DNA of 64,000 nucleotides from Kitasatospora sp. MMS16-BH015 (GTDB taxonomy: Bacteria > Actinomycetota > Actinomycetes > Streptomycetales > Streptomycetaceae). Below are positions 17,001-25,774 of the stretch, piece by piece. The notes below the pieces were generated by a model, which saw nothing but the letters and a program-made list of their open reading frames with translations, was not told the DNA's origin and made no database searches. The stretch is taken from positions 2,604,001 to 2,668,000 of the forward strand of contig NZ_CP025394.1 in NCBI RefSeq assembly GCF_002943525.1. Direction: 5' to 3'. The translations under genes were made by a program, and so were the position numbers. How positions within the stretch are numbered: the first letter of the stretch is position 1; each line of letters starts with the position of its first letter.

Positions 17001-18461
17001 ATGACCGACGCCAAGACCCCGCGCCGAGCCGTGCCCACCCGGCGGCGGATCGCCCGGGCCGTCGGAGCCACGGCCGCCGTGCTGGTGGTCGCCGCCGGCG
17101 GCACCGGCGCCTGGTTCTACCAGCACCTGAACCACAACCTGACCACCTTCTCGGCCGACGGCATCGCCACCAGCCGCCCGCCCGCGGCCACCCCCGCCAC
17201 CCCCGGCGGCGGCGTGCCGGTCAACGTGCTGCTGCTCGGCTCGGACAGCCGGCTGGGCGGCAACGACGCGCTCGGCGGCGGTGACGCCGGGGTGGGCAAC
17301 TCCGACACCGCGATGCTGCTGCACGTCAACGGCGACCACAAGCACGCGGTGGCGGTCTCGATCCCGCGCGACACCCTGCTGACCATCCCGCCCTGCCTGC
17401 TGCCCAACGGCAAGTGGACCAGCGCGCAGAACAACCGGATGTTCAACTCCGCCTTCAGCGTGGGCGAATCCCCGCAGGGCAACCCCGCCTGCACCCAGAA
17501 CACCGTGGAGGCCCTCACCGGCCTGCGGATCGACCACACCATCGTGGTCGACTTCAAGGGCTTCGCCGCGATCACCGACGCCGTGCACGGGGTGGACGTC
17601 TGCGTGCCGGGCGACGTGGACTCGTACGGGATCAAGCTCAGCAAGGGCCGGCAGACCGTCTCCGGCCAGGCCGCCCTGGATTACGTGCGAGCGCGGCACG
17701 GCTTCGGCGACGGCTCGGACATCGGGCGGGTCAAGCGCCAGCAGGCCTTCCTCTCCTCGCTGATCAAGAAGGTGCAGGGCCAGGGCTTCGACCTCACCAC
17801 CCTGCTGCCGCTGGCCGACGCCGTCAGCAAGTCACTCACCGTCGACCCGGGCCTGGGCACCGGGCTCAAGCTGGCCGACTTCGCCCAGTCGCTGCGCGAC
17901 ATCAGGCTCTCCGACATCAGCTTCGTGACCATGCCCTGGCAGTACCAGGGCGAGCGGGTCGGGATCGTCCACCCGGACGCGGACGTGCTCTGGCAGCTGC
18001 TGCGCGAGGACCGCACCCTGAACGGCCAGGCCGCCGGCCAGCCCGGGGCCGCCCAGCAGCCGGCCGCCCCGCAGGTGCCGGCCGGTCCGCTCACCATCGT
18101 CAACGCCAGCCACACGGCCGGCCAGGCCAAGGCGGCCGAGGACGCGCTGCGGGCCCGCGGCTACCAGCAGATCACCCTGGGCGCCGACGCCCCGGCCCGC
18201 CGCACCACCCTGATCAGCTACCCCGCCGAGGCCTTCCCGGCCGCCCAGCAGCTGGCCCGGTACTTCCCCGGCGCCGAGCTGCAGGCCGACCCCTCGGCCA
18301 CCGCCGCCGACGGCCTCACCCTCACCCTCGGCCGCGACTACCAGCCGGACGCCACCCCGCCGTCGGGCCCGCCGACGCTACCGAGCACAATGCCCACCGG
18401 GATCACCCAGAACACCCGCACCGCCGACACCGACCTCTGCAACGACCTCAGCTTCGGCTGA
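17001..18461 (+). CDS. LytR-CpsA-Psr (LCP) family cell-wall glycopolymer ligase
   Basis: The 486-residue protein has a short cytoplasmic Arg-rich N-terminus and one membrane helix (about 18-38). An extracytoplasmic LCP domain follows with LLLGSDSR, SIPRDTLLTIPPC, DAVHGVDVCVPGD and ALDYVRARHGFGDGSDIGRVKRQQ, whose arginines and aspartates bind the polyprenyl pyrophosphate donor. A C-terminal LytR_C-like domain (LTIVNASHTAGQAKAAEDAL) completes it. LCP proteins attach teichoic acids or other glycopolymers to peptidoglycan. ATG 17001 (MTDAKTPRR) is preferred over an upstream in-frame GTG, as it follows an AGAGAG site. Confidence 0.93.
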   Translation: MTDAKTPRRAVPTRRRIARAVGATAAVLVVAAGGTGAWFYQHLNHNLTTFSADGIATSRPPAATPATPGGGVPVNVLLLGSDSRLGGNDALGGGDAGVGNSDTAMLLHVNGDHKHAVAVSIPRDTLLTIPPCLLPNGKWTSAQNNRMFNSAFSVGESPQGNPACTQNTVEALTGLRIDHTIVVDFKGFAAITDAVHGVDVCVPGDVDSYGIKLSKGRQTVSGQAALDYVRARHGFGDGSDIGRVKRQQAFLSSLIKKVQGQGFDLTTLLPLADAVSKSLTVDPGLGTGLKLADFAQSLRDIRLSDISFVTMPWQYQGERVGIVHPDADVLWQLLREDRTLNGQAAGQPGAAQQPAAPQVPAGPLTIVNASHTAGQAKAAEDALRARGYQQITLGADAPARRTTLISYPAEAFPAAQQLARYFPGAELQADPSATAADGLTLTLGRDYQPDATPPSGPPTLPSTMPTGITQNTRTADTDLCNDLSFG

Positions 18462-18495
18462 CGGACCGCCGGCCGCCCGCGCGCACGGCTCCACC

Positions 18496-18523
18496 TCTCG
18501 ACGTCTCGACGTCTCGACGTCTC
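18496..18523. repeat. 8-bp tandem repeat upstream of the esterase gene
   Basis: TCTCGACG is repeated three times in a row and followed by TCTC, then by two degenerate units. It lies between the LCP stop and the GTG of the next gene, 40 bp upstream of that start. It could be a slippage-prone spacer affecting expression. Confidence 0.6.
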
Positions 18524-18562
18524 CGTATCTCCACATCTCCACAGCGAATCCGGATACACCAC

Positions 18563-19771
18563 GTGACTCTGACCGGCACTCCGTTCCTGCTCCTCGCGAT
18601 CCTCCTGTTCGTGGGCTCCCTCGCCCTGGCGACGGTGCAGTGGAGACGGGCGGGTGCCGCTCAGCCGCAGCCCCAGCCGCAGCCGTACGGGCAGCAGCCG
18701 CAGCCCTCGCGCCGGGCCGCCCGGCAGTCGAACCGGCAGCCCGGCCGCCGGGGTCCGCTGCGGACGGTCGGGTACCTGGCCTCGCTGCTGTTCTGTCAGG
18801 CCACCGCCGTGACCCTGGTGTTCGTGCTGGTCAACAACTCCAACCAGCTGTACGAGACCTGGGGCGACCTGCTGGGCACCGGCAGCCACGTCCGGGCCGT
18901 CCCGCCGCCACCCAAGGACAACGGCCTGGCCGGGGACAGGGCGGCGGCCGCGAACGTGCCCAAGGAGCTGGTGAAGTTCCACGAGCCGGATTCGGACGCG
19001 GTGCCCCGGGACGTCAAGCAGGCCGACCTCAAGGGCCGGCTCTCCGGAGTGGACGGCGAGGTGCTGGTCTGGACCCCGCCGCAGTACGACGACCCGGCCG
19101 ACAAGGGCAAGACCTTCCCGGTGGTCGAGCTGCTGGCCGGCTACCCCGGCTCCTCCAGCACCTGGTTCGGCGGCATGGAGGTCACCAGGCAACTGGCTCC
19201 GCTGATGCGTTCGGGCCAGATCACGCCGTTCATCCTGGTCGTGCCCCGGGTCTACCTGCTCAAGCACAACGACACCGGCTGCGCCGACGTGCCCGGCAAG
19301 GTCAACGCCGACACCTGGATCTCCCGGGACGTGCCGCAGATGGTGCTGGACAACCTCCGGGCCGACACCACCGCCGACCGCTGGGCGATCGCCGGTTACT
19401 CCTCCGGCGCGCACTGCGCCAGCTTCCTGGCCCTGGAGCACCCGGACCGGTTCCGCGCCGCGATCAGCCTCTCCGGCTACAACGACCCGGTGGGCGAGCC
19501 CGGTTCGCTCACCGCCACCGACCCGAAGCTGCGCGAGACCACCAACCCGCTCTACCAGCTCACCCACGCCGCCAGCGCGCCGAACGTGGCCCTCTACGAG
19601 ACCGGCCGCCGGGGCGACGGCCTGGAGGACGGCACCGCCCTCCAGCACGCGGCCCACTCCCCCACCACCGTGACCCTGTACGAGACCACCGGCCCCCACC
19701 TGATCTCCACCTGGCAGCCGCTGGTGGTGCCGGTGTTCAAGTGGCTCAGCGGCGTCATTCCCGCGAAGTAG
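18563..19771 (+). CDS. Membrane-anchored alpha/beta hydrolase, esterase D/mycolyltransferase-like
   Basis: The 402-residue protein begins with one or two hydrophobic segments (about 5-23 and 72-95) separated by a Gln/Pro-rich linker with PQPQPQPYGQQPQPS. The extracytoplasmic domain has an esterase fold with nucleophile elbow GYSSGAH and VELLAGYPGSSSTWFGG, as in the putative esterase (esterase D/antigen 85-like) superfamily. The catalytic His is probably in the C-terminal TTGPHLISTW. The GTG at 18563 gives the first hydrophobic helix. It follows the LCP gene by 101 bp; a role at the cell surface is plausible but the substrate is unknown. Confidence 0.8.
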   Translation: MTLTGTPFLLLAILLFVGSLALATVQWRRAGAAQPQPQPQPYGQQPQPSRRAARQSNRQPGRRGPLRTVGYLASLLFCQATAVTLVFVLVNNSNQLYETWGDLLGTGSHVRAVPPPPKDNGLAGDRAAAANVPKELVKFHEPDSDAVPRDVKQADLKGRLSGVDGEVLVWTPPQYDDPADKGKTFPVVELLAGYPGSSSTWFGGMEVTRQLAPLMRSGQITPFILVVPRVYLLKHNDTGCADVPGKVNADTWISRDVPQMVLDNLRADTTADRWAIAGYSSGAHCASFLALEHPDRFRAAISLSGYNDPVGEPGSLTATDPKLRETTNPLYQLTHAASAPNVALYETGRRGDGLEDGTALQHAAHSPTTVTLYETTGPHLISTWQPLVVPVFKWLSGVIPAK

Positions 19772-21630
19772 AGGGGAATTGCCGCCAAGTAGCGCTCCTG
19801 CTCGGCTGGTCGGGCCTCGGGTCCAGCCAGCCGCGCTGGGCGGCCTGCACGCCCGCCTGGAAGCGGGTGTCGGCGTGCAGTGTCTCCAGCAGGGTCTGGA
19901 TCCGCCGCAGCACGGTCCGTTCGCCGATGCCGAGGGCCCGGGCGATGGCCCGGTCCTTGGCGCCGGAGGCGAGCATCCGCAGGATCGCCAGGTCGCGCGG
20001 GCCCGGCCGGGCCGGGTCGGGCGAGCGGCCGGGCTCCACCAGAGTGGGCGCGTGGTAGACCGCCCGGTAGGCCACGCCCCGGGCCAGCGCCTGGAGTTCG
20101 TGGGTGTTGTCGGCGGCCCCGTCCAGGTAGGGCGGCCGGTCCACGATCAACACCTCGTGCCGGGCGCCGAGTTCGAGCTCGGCGATCACCGCGAGCACTG
20201 CCTCGGCACCCGCCACCGTCTCGATCATGTGGTTCGGCCGAGCCGTGGCGGCCCGCGCCCGCAGCGCCAACTCCCGTGCATCGGTGCGGAGTCGGTCCAG
20301 CCGCTGCTGCCGGTCGAGCACCGCTGCCTCCAGCGCCACGTCCGGCGGGGCGGCCACGTACCGCGGTGGAGCTCTGGTCACCCGGGCCGGCCACCGAGAC
20401 CCCGGTGGGCGGCGGGGTGGAGCCCCCGGCGGTGAAGGCGCTCACGCCGGCCGGGGTGCCGAGCCCGGTCGGGCCGTCCCAGCCCGTGCGGGCGTTGCAG
20501 ACCTGGGTGCCGCAGGTGCCGTTGCTGCCGCTGGTCACGTCGTTGAGCGCCGAGGTGTGCGCGTAGGAGTAGGCGGCCGGGTTGTCGTTCGCCCCGGGGG
20601 TGCCCGCCAGCGCGTACATCGCGGTGATCAGCGGGGTGGCCAGGCTGGTGCCGCCGTACTTGTGCCAGCCCGGCGCGCTGTAGGTGTCGTAGATCGCCAG
20701 CCCGGTGTTCGGGTCGGCCACCGCCGAGACGTCCGAACTCCCCTTGCGGGTACAGCCGGTGGAGACGTTCTGCTGCCAGCTCGGCCGGCTCCCGTACGCC
20801 GAGCAGCCCGAACCGGCTCCGTTCCAGGCCGATTCGCCCCACCCCCGGCTGCTGGAGTCCCGGTTCAGCGAAGTCCCGCCCACGGCCAGGGTGTACGCCG
20901 AGGAGGCCGGGTACTGGGTGCCGCCGCCGTAGCCGTTGTCGCCGGTGGCGAAGGCGAACAGCACACCCGGCTTGTCGAAGTGGCTGTCGTCCGAGGTCTG
21001 CGCCGAATACTCGCTGTCGCTCCAGGAGTTGGAGACGTACTTGGCACCGAGCCGCACTGCGGTGTCGTCGGCCGCGTAGAGGTTCGGGTCGTTGTTGTCG
21101 TCCGCCTCCACCAGCAGGATGTGGCAGGCCGGGCAGGCGGCCGAGACGGCGTCCAGGTCGAGGCTGATCTCCTCGGACCAGCCGCTGTCACCCTTGGGGT
21201 AGGAGGTGCCGCCGCGCTGGTCCACCTTGCTGAAGCAGCCGTTGGCCGTGGTGCAGGCGGGCAGGTGGTAGGTGGAGCGGTAGGTGGCCAGGTCCTGCTC
21301 GGCGTTGGGGTCGTCGTACGCGTCGGTGATGGCCACGGTCACGCCGGCGCCGCCGCCCGGGAGTTGGTAGGCCGCCTGGATGTCGGCCGGGCCGTAGCCG
21401 GAGGGGGCGGCCGGGCGGGCACCCGGCCCGACCAGGCCCGGCTGGGCCGAATCCGTGCCCACGGCCTGGCAGTTGGCGTGGCCGGGGCGGGTGTCCTGAC
21501 AGGCGTGGCGCAGCACGGGCTGCGCGGTGGGGCCCGCCGCCTGGGCGGGCAGGGCGGCCAGGCCGAGGCCGGCCACGGCCAGCGCGGCGGCGGCCAGGAC
21601 GGCGGGTGAGCGGGGTATCCCGAGGCTCAT
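19594..21630 (-). CDS. Secreted S53 (sedolisin/kumamolisin-like) protease with displaced C-terminus
   Basis: Residues 1-30 form a Sec signal peptide (SPAVLAAAALAVAGLGLAALPAQA). The catalytic region shows SEEISLDLDAVSAACP (Glu and Asp of the S53 triad) and GGTSLATPLI with the catalytic Ser, ending in GWDGPTGLGTPAGVSAFTAGG. A Ser/Thr linker and the beginning of an Ig-like domain (VSVAGPGDQSS) follow, and near 20365 homology stops. From there the frame runs without a stop through the LuxR-type gene in another frame to 19594, so the last roughly 255 of 678 residues look spurious. The usual long propeptide is also absent. ATG 21630 has an AAGGGA site. Confidence 0.7.
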   Translation of the reverse strand: MSLGIPRSPAVLAAAALAVAGLGLAALPAQAAGPTAQPVLRHACQDTRPGHANCQAVGTDSAQPGLVGPGARPAAPSGYGPADIQAAYQLPGGGAGVTVAITDAYDDPNAEQDLATYRSTYHLPACTTANGCFSKVDQRGGTSYPKGDSGWSEEISLDLDAVSAACPACHILLVEADDNNDPNLYAADDTAVRLGAKYVSNSWSDSEYSAQTSDDSHFDKPGVLFAFATGDNGYGGGTQYPASSAYTLAVGGTSLNRDSSSRGWGESAWNGAGSGCSAYGSRPSWQQNVSTGCTRKGSSDVSAVADPNTGLAIYDTYSAPGWHKYGGTSLATPLITAMYALAGTPGANDNPAAYSYAHTSALNDVTSGSNGTCGTQVCNARTGWDGPTGLGTPAGVSAFTAGGSTPPPTGVSVAGPGDQSSTAVRGRPAGRGAGGSGARPAAAAGPTPHRCTGVGAAGAGRHGSAEPHDRDGGGCRGSARGDRRARTRRPARGVDRGPAALPGRGRRQHPRTPGAGPGRGLPGGLPRAHSGGARPLARPGPAGPARPGDPADARLRRQGPGHRPGPRHRRTDRAAADPDPAGDTARRHPLPGGRAGRPARLAGPEARPAEQERYLAAIPLYFAGMTPLSHLNTGTTSGCQVEIRWGPVVSYRVTVVGEWAACWRAVPSSRPSPRRPVS
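19755..20381 (-). pseudogene. LuxR-type helix-turn-helix regulator lacking its N-terminus (probable remnant)
   Basis: The frame gives 208 residues with a clear C-terminal LuxR-like helix-turn-helix: LAILRMLASGAKDRAIARALGIGERTVLRRIQTLLETL. Before it lies a middle region with VLIVDRPPY typical of TrmB/LuxR hybrid regulators of Streptomyces. Such proteins normally carry about 70 more N-terminal residues including a TrmB-like HTH; here homology begins abruptly at RYVAAPPDVALEA, directly after the truncated protease. The only start is a GTG at 20381 inside protease sequence, without a convincing ribosome site. I read it as the 3' half of a gene cut by a deletion; residual expression cannot be excluded. 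Confidence 0.6.
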
Positions 21631-21860
21631 CGGGCATCCCTTTCGATCGGTGGGGGCAGGGAATGCCCAGCACCGTAGGACCCGCCACCCGCACCCGTCT
21701 GTGGCCGTCCCTGCCACTGGCCGGAACCCGACAGACCGGTGCGCGGGTTCTCGGCAACGCCCGCCCCCGGGAACGCCGGACGCCCGCCCGCGCGGGGTGC
21801 GCGCGGGCGGGCGTCCGGGTGGTACTACACCGGTGCTACGTCGGTGCTACGTCAGGCGGT

Positions 21861-22364
21861 TCAGGCCTTGAGCGCGGCGAGGGCGGCCTCGTAGTTCGGC
21901 TCGTCGGCGATCTCGCCCACCAGCTCGGTGTGCAGGACCTCGTCGTTCTCGCCCAGCACGACGACGGCGCGGGCGGTCAGACCGGCCATCGCGCTGTCGG
22001 CGATGTCCACGCCGTAGGCGCCGTGGAACTCGCGGTTGCGGAAGGTGGAGAGGCTGTGGACGCTCTCCAGGCCCTCGGCGCCGCAGAAGCGGGCCTGCGC
22101 GAACGGGAGGTCGGCCGAGATGCAGAGCACGACGGTGTTCTCCAGCGCGTCGGCCTGGGCATTGAACTTCCGGACGGAGTTCGCGCAGGTCGGGGTGTCG
22201 ACGCTGGGGAAGATGTTCAGGACCTTGCGCTTGCCCGCGAAGTCGGCCAGCGACTTCTCCGCGAGACCGGCGCCGACCAGGGTGAACGCCGGCGCGGTGC
22301 TGCCCGAAACGGGAAGCTCGCCGTTGACCTGCACCGGGTTGCCCTTGAGGGTGACCTGAGCCAT
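21861..22364 (-). CDS. tpx: Thiol peroxidase (atypical 2-Cys peroxiredoxin) Tpx
   Basis: The 167-residue protein reduces hydrogen and alkyl peroxides using thioredoxin. Peroxidatic Cys60 lies in FPSVDTPTC and resolving Cys94 in ARFC, the spacing that defines Tpx as an atypical 2-Cys enzyme. Length and the N-terminal [12 protein letters not shown] block are typical. Start at ATG 22364 follows a GGAGGAGA ribosome site. It is monocistronic: the protease gene upstream in its direction and the PLP enzyme on the other side are separate units. Confidence 0.97.
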   Translation of the reverse strand: MAQVTLKGNPVQVNGELPVSGSTAPAFTLVGAGLAEKSLADFAGKRKVLNIFPSVDTPTCANSVRKFNAQADALENTVVLCISADLPFAQARFCGAEGLESVHSLSTFRNREFHGAYGVDIADSAMAGLTARAVVVLGENDEVLHTELVGEIADEPNYEAALAALKA

Positions 22365-22588
22365 GAGGGTGTCTCCTCCAGATGCTGTAACTGCTCGAAA
22401 GAGCCACACGGCACACCCGGGACGGGTCTCGTGTGACGGGTGAACGGACCCGATCCTACCCAAGCCCCCCACTCCCCGGGGGTGCCTGTCCGCCCACCGG
22501 TCAGCCCCCTGGCCCGGCGGGCAGGAGCCCCCGCATTCGGGTGCGCCGCCCGCGAACGGCCACGCCCTCGGCCGGGCAGGCCGGTGAC

Positions 22589-23644
22589 TCAGGCACCCTG
22601 CAGCCGGTCCGGCAGGCCGGTGACCACCACGGTCAGGCGGGTGCCGGGGGTGAACTCACCGGCGGCGGCGAGCTCGTGGACGGCGAGCAGGGTCTTCGCC
22701 ACGTACCGGAGCTCGACCGGCACGCCGTGCAGCTGCTCGAACTCGGCGGCGAAGGCCGCCAGCTCGGGGCCGACCTTGCCGTAGCCGCCGCCGTGGTGGC
22801 CGTGGTGGATCCGCCAGTTGCCGGTCTCCCGCCCGTACGCCGCCCGCTGGAGGCCGACCACCTCGCGCTCCAGGTACCCCTCGCCGCGCAGCACCGCCAC
22901 CCCGAGCGCCCGCGCCCCGGCCGGCAGGCCGGCCGCGATCCCGGCCAGCGTGCCGCCGGTGCCGACGGCGCAGCAGACCACGTCCCGCTCCCCGACCTCG
23001 CCGAGCTCGGCCGAGACCTCGGCGGCGCCCCGGACGGCCTCGGCGTTGGACCCGCCCTCGGGCAGCACCAGCCAGCGGGCGTCCGTGAGCTCCGGCAGCC
23101 CGAGGGCACCGGCCGCTGCCGCGCCGGTCCCGGTCGGGGTCGTTGCGTGCGCCGGCCCGTCGTGGCTCGGGCGCGGCACGGGCTCGGCCCTGGGCCCGGC
23201 TCCCGCCGACGGCTCACCGTCCCGAGAGCGCGACGCGAGCCCAGCGGTAGGCCCGGCCTGGCCCGCCGCCGTCTCGACCAGCTCGCGATAGCGGGATCGC
23301 GGGACGAACCGGAGCTCCATCCCCGCCGCCTCGGCCGCCCGGAGCGACCAGTTCCGGGGCGCCGCCGCCAGCTCCTCGCCCCGGACCACCCCGACCGAGG
23401 CCAGCCCGAGAGCGGCGGCCGCCGCGGCGGTGGCCCGCAGATGGGTGGAGTAGGCCCCGCCGAAGGTCAGCAGCCCGGTGCGGCCCTCGGCGCGGGCCCG
23501 GTCGAGGTTGGGCGCCAGCTTGCGCCACTTGTTGCCCGGCACCGTGGGGTGCACCAGGTCGTCCCGCTTGAGCCGCAGCTCCACCCCGGGCACCAGCTCC
23601 CCGAGGCTGATCAGCGGGGAGGGCAGCGCGGCGGCGGGAAGCAT
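22589..23644 (-). CDS. PLP-dependent D-cysteine desulfhydrase/ACC deaminase family enzyme with insertion
   Basis: The 351-residue fold type II PLP enzyme has the cofactor lysine Lys39 in PGNKWRKL, the substrate loop [11 protein letters not shown] (61-71), and the phosphate-binding run [13 protein letters not shown]. Members either open aminocyclopropane carboxylate or release sulfide from D-cysteine; the sequence alone does not decide. Residues about 128-182 are a Gly/Ala/Pro/Arg-rich stretch absent from normal members, just before the conserved LPEGGSN strand. It is transcribed alone, converging from the MFS side. Confidence 0.8.
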   Translation of the reverse strand: MLPAAALPSPLISLGELVPGVELRLKRDDLVHPTVPGNKWRKLAPNLDRARAEGRTGLLTFGGAYSTHLRATAAAAAALGLASVGVVRGEELAAAPRNWSLRAAEAAGMELRFVPRSRYRELVETAAGQAGPTAGLASRSRDGEPSAGAGPRAEPVPRPSHDGPAHATTPTGTGAAAAGALGLPELTDARWLVLPEGGSNAEAVRGAAEVSAELGEVGERDVVCCAVGTGGTLAGIAAGLPAGARALGVAVLRGEGYLEREVVGLQRAAYGRETGNWRIHHGHHGGGYGKVGPELAAFAAEFEQLHGVPVELRYVAKTLLAVHELAAAGEFTPGTRLTVVVTGLPDRLQGA

Positions 23645-23769
23645 CCGGCCACCCTACCGGCGTGCCCCCAGGCCCCCGGCCGGCTCGGTGAACCCCCGGC
23701 CGGGCGGGAGGAGCCGGCGCCGTACGGGCTGCGCCGGATCCTGCTCGCCGCCCGCGACGCGCGCGGGGT

Positions 23770-25155
23770 CTACGCCAAGGTGGGCTTCTCGGCTCCGGCG
23801 GTACCAGCGGTACCGGCGGTACCGGCGGTACCGGCGGTGCCGGAGAAGTGGATGGTGCTCGGCGCGCCGTGGGCCCGCCCGGTGGGCAGGTCGCGCAGGC
23901 GGCGCATCGGCGAGGCCCAGAGGAAGACCAGGGCCGCCAGCGGCACGCCCGCCGTCATGATCCAGAGCGCCGCCCGGACGCCGACCTCGCCGGCGAGCAG
24001 GCCCGCCGAGAGCGCGCCGACCGGGATGGTGCCGTAGTTGAGCACGGCCCCGCTGGCGCTGAGCCGCCCGAGCAGCTCCGGCGGGCAGTACCGCTGCTGG
24101 AAAGTCGACTTGATGACATTTCCGGCCACCACCCCGGCCGACACCCCGAACCCGCCGATCAGGTAGCAGGCCAGCCCGGCACCCCGGGTGGTCAGCGGGA
24201 TGAGCAGCGCCAGGGCCGGCAGCGCCAGCTCGAAGAAGAGCATCGCCCGGGCTGTGCCGACCCGCGCCGCGACCCGGCGGGCCACCGCCGCGCCGAGGAT
24301 CCCGCCGGTGGAGGCCAGCGCGACCAGCACCCCGACCAGCCCGGAGTCCAGGCCGACCTCGCGGACCAGGAAGACCACCAGGATCGACTGGTACCCGGTC
24401 AGCGCCAGGTTGGAGGCGGCGCCGAACAGCGTCAGCGTGCGGAACCAGACGTCACCGGCGACCAGCCGCAGGCCCTCGCCGATCTCCCGCCCGAGCTGCC
24501 GCTGCTCGGACGGGCCGCCCGACGCCTCGCGGTGCCGGATCCGGCCGGTGCAGCAGAGCGAGACCAGGAAGGTCACCGTGTTGGCGAACATCCCGCTGAC
24601 CGGGCCGGCCAGCTGGGCGATCACACCGCCGCCGCCGAGGCCGACCAGTTGGGCGGCCGAGGCGCTGCCGTGCAGCTTGGCGTTGCCCTCGGCCTGGTCG
24701 GCCGGGGCGACCAGCTTGGGCAGGTAGGCGGTGTAGGCGGTCTGGAAGAAGACCGAGGCCACGCCGGTGAGCAGCGCGACCACCAGCAGCTGCCCCATGG
24801 TCAGCAGGCCGAGCCAGGCGGCGAGCGGCACCGTCGCGTACAGCAGCAGCGAGACCGCCGAGGCCACCAGCATGATCGGCCGCGACCGCAGCCGGTCCAC
24901 CCAGACCCCGGCCGGCAGGCCGATCAGCAGCCAGGGCAGCCAGGCCGCGGCGGGCACCAGGCTGACCGCGAAGGCGGAGGCGTGCAGCTTGTCGATCGCG
25001 ATCAGCGGCAGCGTCAGCCCCGTCACGGCCGAGCCGAACTTGTTGGCCACCTCGCCCGTCCAGAGCCGCCGGAAATCCGGCTGCCGCCGCAGCAGCCCCT
25101 TGCTCAACCCCAACGCATTCATACCGCTCTCCCCCATGCCGCTCTCCCCCGCCAT
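23770..25155 (-). CDS. MFS transporter (drug exporter-like)
   Basis: The 461-residue protein has about 12 hydrophobic helices and the MFS loop motif GLPAGVWVDRLRSRPIM after helix 2. The opening RRQPDFRRLWTGEVANKFGSAV is characteristic of the enterobactin-exporter-like (MFS_3) family. It lies 31 bp after the ArsR-like regulator on the same strand, so efflux is probably induced when that repressor leaves the paired palindromes. The C-terminus ends in five GTA tripeptides from a 9-bp repeat. Three in-frame ATGs (25155, 25137, 25122) each follow a GGGGAG-type site, so the exact start is uncertain. Confidence 0.9.
   Translation of the reverse strand: MAGESGMGESGMNALGLSKGLLRRQPDFRRLWTGEVANKFGSAVTGLTLPLIAIDKLHASAFAVSLVPAAAWLPWLLIGLPAGVWVDRLRSRPIMLVASAVSLLLYATVPLAAWLGLLTMGQLLVVALLTGVASVFFQTAYTAYLPKLVAPADQAEGNAKLHGSASAAQLVGLGGGGVIAQLAGPVSGMFANTVTFLVSLCCTGRIRHREASGGPSEQRQLGREIGEGLRLVAGDVWFRTLTLFGAASNLALTGYQSILVVFLVREVGLDSGLVGVLVALASTGGILGAAVARRVAARVGTARAMLFFELALPALALLIPLTTRGAGLACYLIGGFGVSAGVVAGNVIKSTFQQRYCPPELLGRLSASGAVLNYGTIPVGALSAGLLAGEVGVRAALWIMTAGVPLAALVFLWASPMRRLRDLPTGRAHGAPSTIHFSGTAGTAGTAGTAGTAGAEKPTLA
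23798..23842. repeat. 9-bp tandem repeat encoding Gly-Thr-Ala units
   Basis: Five consecutive units of GCGGTACCG (last and first slightly varied) encode the C-terminal GTA repeats of the MFS transporter. The length is a multiple of three, so gain or loss of units keeps the frame. Confidence 0.85.
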
Positions 25156-25186
25156 GACCCGCTCCCCTCCGGTATCGGCCCCGCTG

Positions 25187-25759
25187 CTACTGCTCGCCCG
25201 CCCTGGGCATCGCCCTGATCTGCACGAACACCGGCCGTGCCGCGCTCTCCGGCTCCGCCGCCGCCTGCTGGTAGCGCTCCACCACGGCCGTCAGCTCCTC
25301 GTGGAGCGCCTTCAGCTGCGCGGCCGTGAGCCGCAGATTGCCCCAGTCGGACATCGAGCCGGCGCCGAGCCACTCGCCCGTCCACTCGGCGGCCAGCGAC
25401 TCGGCCACCCGCCGGGCCTGCACCTCCATCAGCTCGCGCAGGTAGGCGTCGGCCACCGCCTTGGCCGCCGGGTCGTCGGCGAAATCCCGGGTGGCGAGCA
25501 CCTCCTGCTGCCGTACCCGGCGCCACCAGCGCTCCCGCTTGGTACCGAGCCCGGCCTCCTCCTCGATGAAGCCGTGCTCGGCGAGGTGGCGCAGGTGCCA
25601 GCTGACGGTGCCGGTGTTCTCCCCCAGCCGCTCGGCCAGCCGGGCCGAGGTCGCCGGGCCGGCGGCCAGCTCCTCCAGGATCCGCACCCGCAACGGGTGG
25701 GCCAGCCCGCGCAGGGCCCGGGCGTCCAGCCGCCGCTTCGACCGCTCTTCCGTGTTCAT
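25187..25759 (-). CDS. ArsR-like winged-helix repressor
   Basis: The 190-residue protein has an N-terminal ArsR-type winged helix: LRGLAHPLRVRILEELAAGPATSARLAERL, recognition helix NTGTVSWHLRHLAEHGF and a wing with KRERWWRR. A C-terminal helical domain of about 100 residues follows, typical of the helix_turn_helix_5 group that governs drug exporters. There are no metal-binding cysteines, so a small-molecule ligand is more likely. A GGTGGAG site precedes ATG 25759. It heads the operon with the MFS gene and has two perfect operator-like palindromes in its promoter. Confidence 0.9.
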   Translation of the reverse strand: MNTEERSKRRLDARALRGLAHPLRVRILEELAAGPATSARLAERLGENTGTVSWHLRHLAEHGFIEEEAGLGTKRERWWRRVRQQEVLATRDFADDPAAKAVADAYLRELMEVQARRVAESLAAEWTGEWLGAGSMSDWGNLRLTAAQLKALHEELTAVVERYQQAAAEPESAARPVFVQIRAMPRAGEQ

Positions 25760-25774
25760 GGCTCCACCGTAGCT

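Noticed and set aside
23798..23842. Short repeats that might resemble a CRISPR array.
   Set aside because: Units are 9 bp, contiguous, without spacers and in frame inside a coding gene; no cas genes occur in the window.
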